Shown here: positions 53,079 to 57,459 of the stretch, one piece after another
Numbering within the stretch: position 1 is the stretch's first letter
Layout of the letters: each line of letters opens with the position of its first letter
DNA from: Paenibacillus hunanensis
GTDB lineage: Bacteria; Bacillota; Bacilli; Paenibacillales; Paenibacillaceae
Reading direction: 5' to 3'
Length of the DNA stretch: 57,459 nt
NCBI RefSeq assembly: GCF_014645615.1
Contig: NZ_BMMB01000016.1
Coordinates: forward strand, 1 to 57,459
Notes under the pieces: generated by a model
Told to the model about the DNA's origin: nothing
Seen by the model: the letters and a program-made list of their open reading frames with translations, nothing else
The model's database searches: none
Program-made: the position numbers and the translations under genes

Positions 53079-53484
53079 TTCCCTGCCAGTCCGAAACGCT
53101 CATGAATCTAGCTATCCGATACCGACTTCTGCGTGAACGCCTGTTCAGCTTGAGGTCGATTGAATACGAATGCGATACATTACACTTTATACCAGCTACA
53201 CATTCTCAATAGCGCGTACAGATCATGACGCAATACCAGGGCAGGGACCGGAATTTCCGGGTCCTTGTTTTCCTGTGCCTGCGAACGGAAGCATCGTACT
53301 GGACGCGCGAATATGGCAAATGACAAAGTATCATGCTAAATGACAAAATACGACGGTGCTGTAAACCAATTTTAACTGGTTTGAGACGATTCACTCTGCA
53401 TACTTGGATATAATGGGACATGTCGGTTCCTGCAAGCGAGGCTATGCATGGAATGAGAGTGACCACTGGAAAGGATAAAAGAAT
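53079..53484. other. intergenic region before the oatA unit
   Basis: About 405 bp with the CxxH gene terminator (53242-53268), a 13-bp direct repeat AAATGACAAARTA (53318-53330 and 53338-53350), and TATAAT (53409-53414) as a possible -10 lacking a clear -35. Confidence 0.5.
53242..53268 (+). terminator. CxxH gene terminator
   Basis: GGACC and GGTCC pair around GGAATTTCC-type inner bases, followed by TTGTTTT. It is 165 bp after the stop codon. Confidence 0.65.
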
Positions 53485-53610
53485 ATGAAAGACATCAAGG
53501 ATCTGACGCTACGAACGGAACACTTGACGCTTGAGCAGGATAACTTTTGCAAGCTCGCCGTGGTCAACGGCTTGAATATACATAGAGGGCGGTGGACGGA
53601 TTATGTCTAA
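53485..53610 (+). CDS. small 41-residue ORF overlapping oatA
   Basis: A frame of 41 residues, opening MKDIKDLTLRTEHLTLEQDN and ending IHRGRWTDYV. GAAAGGA lies 9 nt before its ATG, and its stop codon lies 8 bp inside the acyltransferase gene (ATGTCTAA). I recognise no family. The layout suggests translational coupling: it could be a leader peptide for oatA or a small protein of its own. It could also be chance. Confidence 0.45.
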   Translation: MKDIKDLTLRTEHLTLEQDNFCKLAVVNGLNIHRGRWTDYV

Positions 53611-55735
53611 GCCGCTCCAGCAGCATCGTTATATGCCGGGTCTGGATGGACTCCGCGCATTCGCGGTGCTGGCGGTTATTTTATACCATTTGAATACGGA
53701 CTGGGCACCTGGCGGGTTGCTCGGCGTTGGCATATTTTTCGTATTATCCGGTTATCTGATCACAGACATACTGGCAGGTCAATGGGAACGCAATCATCGA
53801 TTTGATATGGTCGACTTCTGGAAAAGGCGTGCACGTCGCTTGCTACCAGCGATGTACGCGATGATCGCGGTTGTGGCCCTGTGGTGTCTGATCGGAGATC
53901 ATGGTCGTCTGGCTGCACTACAGGGAGATGTGCCAGCAGCACTGCTGTATATTAGTAACTGGTGGTTTATTTTCCACAAGGTATCGTATTTTGAAAGCTT
54001 CGGACCGGCTTCACCGCTCGGTCACCTCTGGTCGCTGGCGGTGGAGGAGCAGTTCTATCTGATCTGGCCATTCGTGCTCATGCTCGGTCTGAAATTCTTG
54101 CCGAAGCGTGGTAATCTGGCAGGCTGGATTCTGAGTCTGTCGCTTATCTCTGCACTATTAATGGCAGTCTTATACGTGCCAGGCTCTGACCCGAGCCGTG
54201 TCTATTATGGTACAGACACACGCATCTTCGCCCTGCTGATCGGCTCCGCGCTGGCGATCGTATGGCCTAGTGTGAAGCTAAAAGCAAATGTATCTGCTCC
54301 AGCACAAACGCTGCTGGATGGTGTAGGCTTAGCTGCATTATTCGTGCTGCTGTGGTCAATCTGGCACACGAACGAATATGAGCCATTCCTGTATCGTGGT
54401 GGACTGGTACTCATCTCGGTTATCACGGCGATCCTGATCGCTGTACTGGCGCATCCAGCAAGCCGTCTGGCGGTACTCGTAGGCTGTAAGCCGCTGCGCT
54501 GGCTTGGTCAGCGTTCATACGGATTGTATCTGTGGCACTTTCCAGTTATTACGCTGAGTACGCCGCAGGTTGATACCGGTGAGCCATCGGTTATACGCGC
54601 CGTGTTGCAGGTGCTGGTCAGTCTTGCACTTGCAGAGCTGTCATGGCGCTTCGTCGAGCAGCCGATTCGTCGCAAAGGCTTCCGCTATGCGTTCGGTCGT
54701 GTGGGCAGTTCCAACTGGCGCAGTCGTCGCGGCTGGATCATCGGTGGCTCGTCTGCTGCGGTATTTATCCTGTCGGCAGCCGTACTCGGTCATCTGCTGA
54801 CCAAGGGTACAGCTTCGGAAACGGCAGAAGCAGAACAACAGCCACAATCGGTATTCATTACCGGCTCGTCCTCGACGTCACCAACCAATGTGTCGCATGC
54901 GACCAAGGATGGCAAAGAAGGCGATGCAGCAGGTGGTAAAAATGCTTCCGGATCAGGTGATACGAAGTCGGAAGATGGTACAATGAAAGATGCGGATGGG
55001 AAAGCATCCTCAGATAGTAAGGACACGGGTAAAAGCAATGACGATGCGTCGGGTGCTGCAGATACTGGAGACAAGAATACTTCCAGCACAGATGGTAGTG
55101 ATGCATCAGACGATTCCAAGTCTGGTGACGATGCGAATACTGGTAATACAGACAGTACCGACAATAGCGATTCCGGTTCCACCAGCGGTGACGGACAAAA
55201 GCTGGATTCCCCAGCCCCATCGTTACCAGCCGCTGCAACGAAGAAAAATCTGGAGGAGATCGTATCCGGTAACGGTGTAACTGCGATCGGTGACTCCGTT
55301 ATGCTCGACGTGGCGCATTATCTGACTCAAACGATGCCAGGCATCACGATCGACGGACGTGTCGGTCGCCAGATGACCGAGGCACCGGACGTGATCCGTC
55401 AGCTTCGCCGCGGTGGTCATCTCGGCTCGACGGTCGTTCTGGAGCTCGGTACCAACGGTTCCTTTACCCGTGAACAGCTGGAGGATCTGCTGGATGAGCT
55501 GAGCAGTGCACGTAAAATCATACTTGTGAATACGCGTGTACCGCGTGCATGGGAAAGTCTGGTGAACGATACGATCAATGCGGTGGCAGCAGAGGACAAC
55601 CGCATTACCGTAGTCGATTGGTATTCGGCAAGTAAGGGGCAGGATAGCTTCTTCGCAACCGATGGCGTGCACGTGAATCCAGCGGGTGCACGAGTGTACG
55701 CAACGCTCGTAGCAAAGGCAGTCAAAGGAAAATAA
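53603..55735 (+). CDS. oatA: OatA-type acyltransferase with SGNH domain
   Basis: A 710-residue membrane enzyme expected to O-acetylate peptidoglycan. The N-terminal acyltransferase-3 domain (1-400) has about ten membrane segments and opens YMPGLDGLRAFAVLAVILYH. A low-complexity Ser/Asp/Thr/Gly-rich linker covers about 405-545. The extracellular SGNH domain has AIGDSVML with S565, LELGTNG, and D687/H690 in DGVHVNP, so the catalytic triad is complete. The ribosome site (GGTGGACGG) is modest, and the start overlaps the small ORF upstream. Substrate is inferred from architecture. Confidence 0.9.
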   Translation: MSKPLQQHRYMPGLDGLRAFAVLAVILYHLNTDWAPGGLLGVGIFFVLSGYLITDILAGQWERNHRFDMVDFWKRRARRLLPAMYAMIAVVALWCLIGDHGRLAALQGDVPAALLYISNWWFIFHKVSYFESFGPASPLGHLWSLAVEEQFYLIWPFVLMLGLKFLPKRGNLAGWILSLSLISALLMAVLYVPGSDPSRVYYGTDTRIFALLIGSALAIVWPSVKLKANVSAPAQTLLDGVGLAALFVLLWSIWHTNEYEPFLYRGGLVLISVITAILIAVLAHPASRLAVLVGCKPLRWLGQRSYGLYLWHFPVITLSTPQVDTGEPSVIRAVLQVLVSLALAELSWRFVEQPIRRKGFRYAFGRVGSSNWRSRRGWIIGGSSAAVFILSAAVLGHLLTKGTASETAEAEQQPQSVFITGSSSTSPTNVSHATKDGKEGDAAGGKNASGSGDTKSEDGTMKDADGKASSDSKDTGKSNDDASGAADTGDKNTSSTDGSDASDDSKSGDDANTGNTDSTDNSDSGSTSGDGQKLDSPAPSLPAAATKKNLEEIVSGNGVTAIGDSVMLDVAHYLTQTMPGITIDGRVGRQMTEAPDVIRQLRRGGHLGSTVVLELGTNGSFTREQLEDLLDELSSARKIILVNTRVPRAWESLVNDTINAVAAEDNRITVVDWYSASKGQDSFFATDGVHVNPAGARVYATLVAKAVKGK

Positions 55736-55931
55736 TTTTACACATTATTCCAATAATGTATTAAATATTGAAACCGTAGTGCCGATAGTATTAAAGGAAT
55801 GTATAGGAGTGGCAAGTGCTCCCTTTGCGCTAACCTGTTGGTGGTTGGTGTGGAGGGAGTTTTCAATTTGTGGGGGAGTGGTGGGGTTCCCTTTGGGTGA
55901 TACTTCGGTTGGTTGGGAGCTGGAACACTTC

Positions 55932-56040
55932 GGGAAGGAATAAGGGGACGCACTTGGTGGAGCCGCGGGAATCTACGGATGAGGGATGGAATGTAGATTC
56001 CCGCCCCTCCAAAGGCGTGCTTTCCCCTTATTTCCTTCCC
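55932..56040 (-). repeat. long hairpin element, copy B
   Basis: GGGAAGGAA (55932-55940) pairs with TTCCTTCCC (56032-56040), TAAGGGGA (55941-55948) with TCCCCTTA (56023-56030), GCAC (55950-55953) with GTGC (56017-56020), CTTGG with CCAAAG, and GCGGGAATCTAC (55964-55975) with GTAGATTCCCGC (55993-56004). On the minus strand it aligns to copy A; GCAC/GTGC here replaces GGAC/GTCC there. Confidence 0.78.
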
Positions 56041-56208
56041 TGCGTTCCGAGCGTGTGCATCATTGAACAAGTGCTAAGTGCTAAAGTCTAAGTGGTACAT
56101 GGAGTTTCTGTAGTGCCGAGAACCTCATCACTTTAGGGTGAGGGCGGCAGTGTACGCTGTTCCAGCGTATAGATTCAGATCTACATGCAATCTAGTGCAT
56201 AGTGAACA

Positions 56209-56259
56209 AGTGAAAATAGCTTATGAGTAAAAGTGGCTTATAAGTGAAAGCAGCTTATG
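56209..56259. repeat. 17-bp imperfect tandem repeat, three copies
   Basis: AGTGAAAATAGCTTATG (56209-56225), AGTAAAAGTGGCTTATA (56226-56242) and AGTGAAAGCAGCTTATG (56243-56259). The copies differ at a few positions and abut exactly. Confidence 0.85.
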
Positions 56260-56754
56260 GACAAGGGATCATAATCAGATGGTGTTAGTAGTGAGTTGTT
56301 TAGCTTAATATATATATTTGTTGTATATGTTTACGTTAGATTTTGATTATTGCTTTATGCGATATTTTATAAGATTAGAAATTTAGGATGCGTTGATTGA
56401 TGTTGTTATGCTGAATTTATATAGTACTTATATAGCATGCGGGGTGTTTTTAAATTAGGAGATTGGCTAAGTGAGTATGATGTCGGGTATTGGGTTGGTG
56501 TGTGAGTGTATATTTTATGCAGAGAAATTTTCTGTTACTTGCCAGGTTTTGATTGATGGATTAATTCTAGTAGGTGAACTATTAGCAATGGAGCCGGTTA
56601 GGAGATAATGAGCTAACCAGCTGGTGAGTGAAGGTCATGGATTGGCAGTGAGTGATATACTGGGTTGAAGTGAACATTGTTTTGGGGTGCGAATGGTCTG
56701 GTTGGAGACTGTTTTACATAGGAATGATGGAATGAGGAAAAGGGGTAGAGCATA

Positions 56755-57234
56755 ATGCATATTCAAATTATTGGCGTAGGCAAGTTGAAGGAGAAGTATC
56801 TAGTACAGGGGATTGCGGAGTACAGTAAGCGGCTGGCGCCATATATTAAGTTTCAGATTACGGAAGTGAACGATGAGAAGGCACCGGATACGCTGAGTGA
56901 TGCGGAAGTGAAGATTGTGAAGGATAAGGAAGGCGAGCGGATTCTGGCGCAGATCAAGCCGGATGCACATGTGGTGGCGTTAACGCTGGATGGGAAGCTG
57001 TGGAGCTCGGAAGAGATGGCGGCGGAGATTGATCGGCTGGGGACGTATGGGAGTAGTCATGTGGTGTTTGTGATTGGTGGCAGTCATGGAATTGGGGATG
57101 AGGTGCTGAAACGGGCGCAGCAACGGCTTTGTTTTGGACGGATGACGTTGCCGCATCAGTTGATGCGATTGGTGCTGGTGGAGCAGGTGTATCGGGCAGT
57201 GAAGATTAATCGGGGGGAGCCGTATCATAAGTAA
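56755..57234 (+). CDS. rlmH: RlmH, 23S rRNA pseudouridine-1915 N3-methyltransferase
   Basis: A 159-residue SPOUT methyltransferase acting on m3-psi1915 in 23S rRNA. It opens MHIQIIGVGKLKEKYL and has the knot loop VIGGSHGIGDEV and the C-terminal LVEQVYRAVKINRGEPYHK, all characteristic. It is complete. AAAAGGGG lies about 8 nt before the ATG. It ends the conserved htrA-to-rlmH stretch. Confidence 0.97.
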   Translation: MHIQIIGVGKLKEKYLVQGIAEYSKRLAPYIKFQITEVNDEKAPDTLSDAEVKIVKDKEGERILAQIKPDAHVVALTLDGKLWSSEEMAAEIDRLGTYGSSHVVFVIGGSHGIGDEVLKRAQQRLCFGRMTLPHQLMRLVLVEQVYRAVKINRGEPYHK

Positions 57235-57357
57235 CTATCGTCGTTCATCACTTTTGGATGGTGAAACCTCTCGGCCAATCGCTCAAATACAAACTTTCCT
57301 ACCAGAACGGAAGCCATGATTGAGTTAAAGGTGATACTGAAAACAGGTACTCATAGA

Positions 57358-57390
57358 GAGAGTGATTAGAAATTCTGATCACTCTTTTTA
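57358..57390 (+). terminator. rlmH terminator
   Basis: GAGAGTGAT (57358-57366) pairs with ATCACTCT (57378-57385), followed by T. The remaining 70 bp to the window end hold nothing I can identify. Confidence 0.85.
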
Positions 57391-57459
57391 TGTTAATGCT
57401 GGATCGGCTACACTTAGTTGGACAATAAAAATAAGGGCTTGTAGAATATACTCATCATA

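Larger units (their letters stand above)
55736..56754. other. oatA-rlmH intergenic region
   Basis: About 1 kb with no gene I can support. It holds a weak terminator-like stem CTCCCT (55819-55824)/AGGGAG (55854-55859) with TTTT, copy B of the hairpin element (55932-56040), a 17-bp tandem repeat (56209-56259) and a long AT-rich stretch (56280-56750). Confidence 0.6.

Overview
The window is a replication-origin region of a low-to-mid GC Firmicute, most likely Paenibacillus or a close relative. The basis is gene content and order: dnaA-dnaN-yaaA-recF-remB-gyrB-gyrA, an HD-GYP gene and an rRNA operon on one side, and rpmH-rnpA-spoIIIJ-jag-mnmE-mnmG-rsmG-noc-soj-spo0J then rpsF-ssb-rpsR, gdpP-rplI-dnaB, purA, an M23/LysM/G5 hydrolase and the wal operon on the other. 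Assignment below family level is inference.

Layout. oriC lies at about 13.27-13.60 kb, upstream of dnaA, with a second DnaA-box group plus a DnaA-trio-like unwinding motif between dnaA and dnaN (about 11.68-11.79 kb). Left of oriC the genes run on the minus strand: dnaA, dnaN, yaaA, recF, remB, gyrB, gyrA, HD-GYP and the first bases of a 16S rRNA. Right of oriC nearly everything runs on the plus strand, so transcription follows replication. The exceptions are an unrecognised gene between dnaN and yaaA (9685, plus), a purine nucleoside phosphorylase (30080, minus) and an APH-like kinase (39681, minus).

Right arm in order: ribosomal protein L34, RNase P protein, membrane insertase and Jag; the tRNA modification enzymes MnmE/MnmG and the 16S methylase RsmG; a parS site, then Noc, Soj and Spo0J with a second parS inside spo0J; a cysteine-desulfurase-like protein, DUF4446, a DUF3343 putative Se/S carrier, an MscS channel and a DUF951 protein; tRNA-Ser(CGA); S6-SSB-S18; an LCP protein, a CBS protein, DUF2232, GdpP (c-di-AMP phosphodiesterase), L9 and the DnaB helicase; PurA; an M23 cell-wall hydrolase; WalR-WalK-WalH-WalI-WalJ-HtrA; a CxxH/CxxC mini-protein; an OatA-type O-acetyltransferase; and RlmH. 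The set joins chromosome replication and segregation, translation and cell-wall homeostasis.

The coding part is conventional. The less expected signals are between genes: (1) two diverged copies of a roughly 105-nt hairpin element (45.1 and 55.9 kb) with compensatory changes in the stem; (2) a three-way-junction-like leader before the DUF3343/mscS genes (27.50-27.62 kb); (3) a purA leader with PurBox-like repeats, a multibranched 5' fold and an 8-codon upstream ORF; (4) a cluster of perfect DnaA boxes at 29.1-29.7 kb, one pair built into a terminator; (5) a self-contained gene cassette splitting dnaN from yaaA. All folds were found by eye; none was computed.
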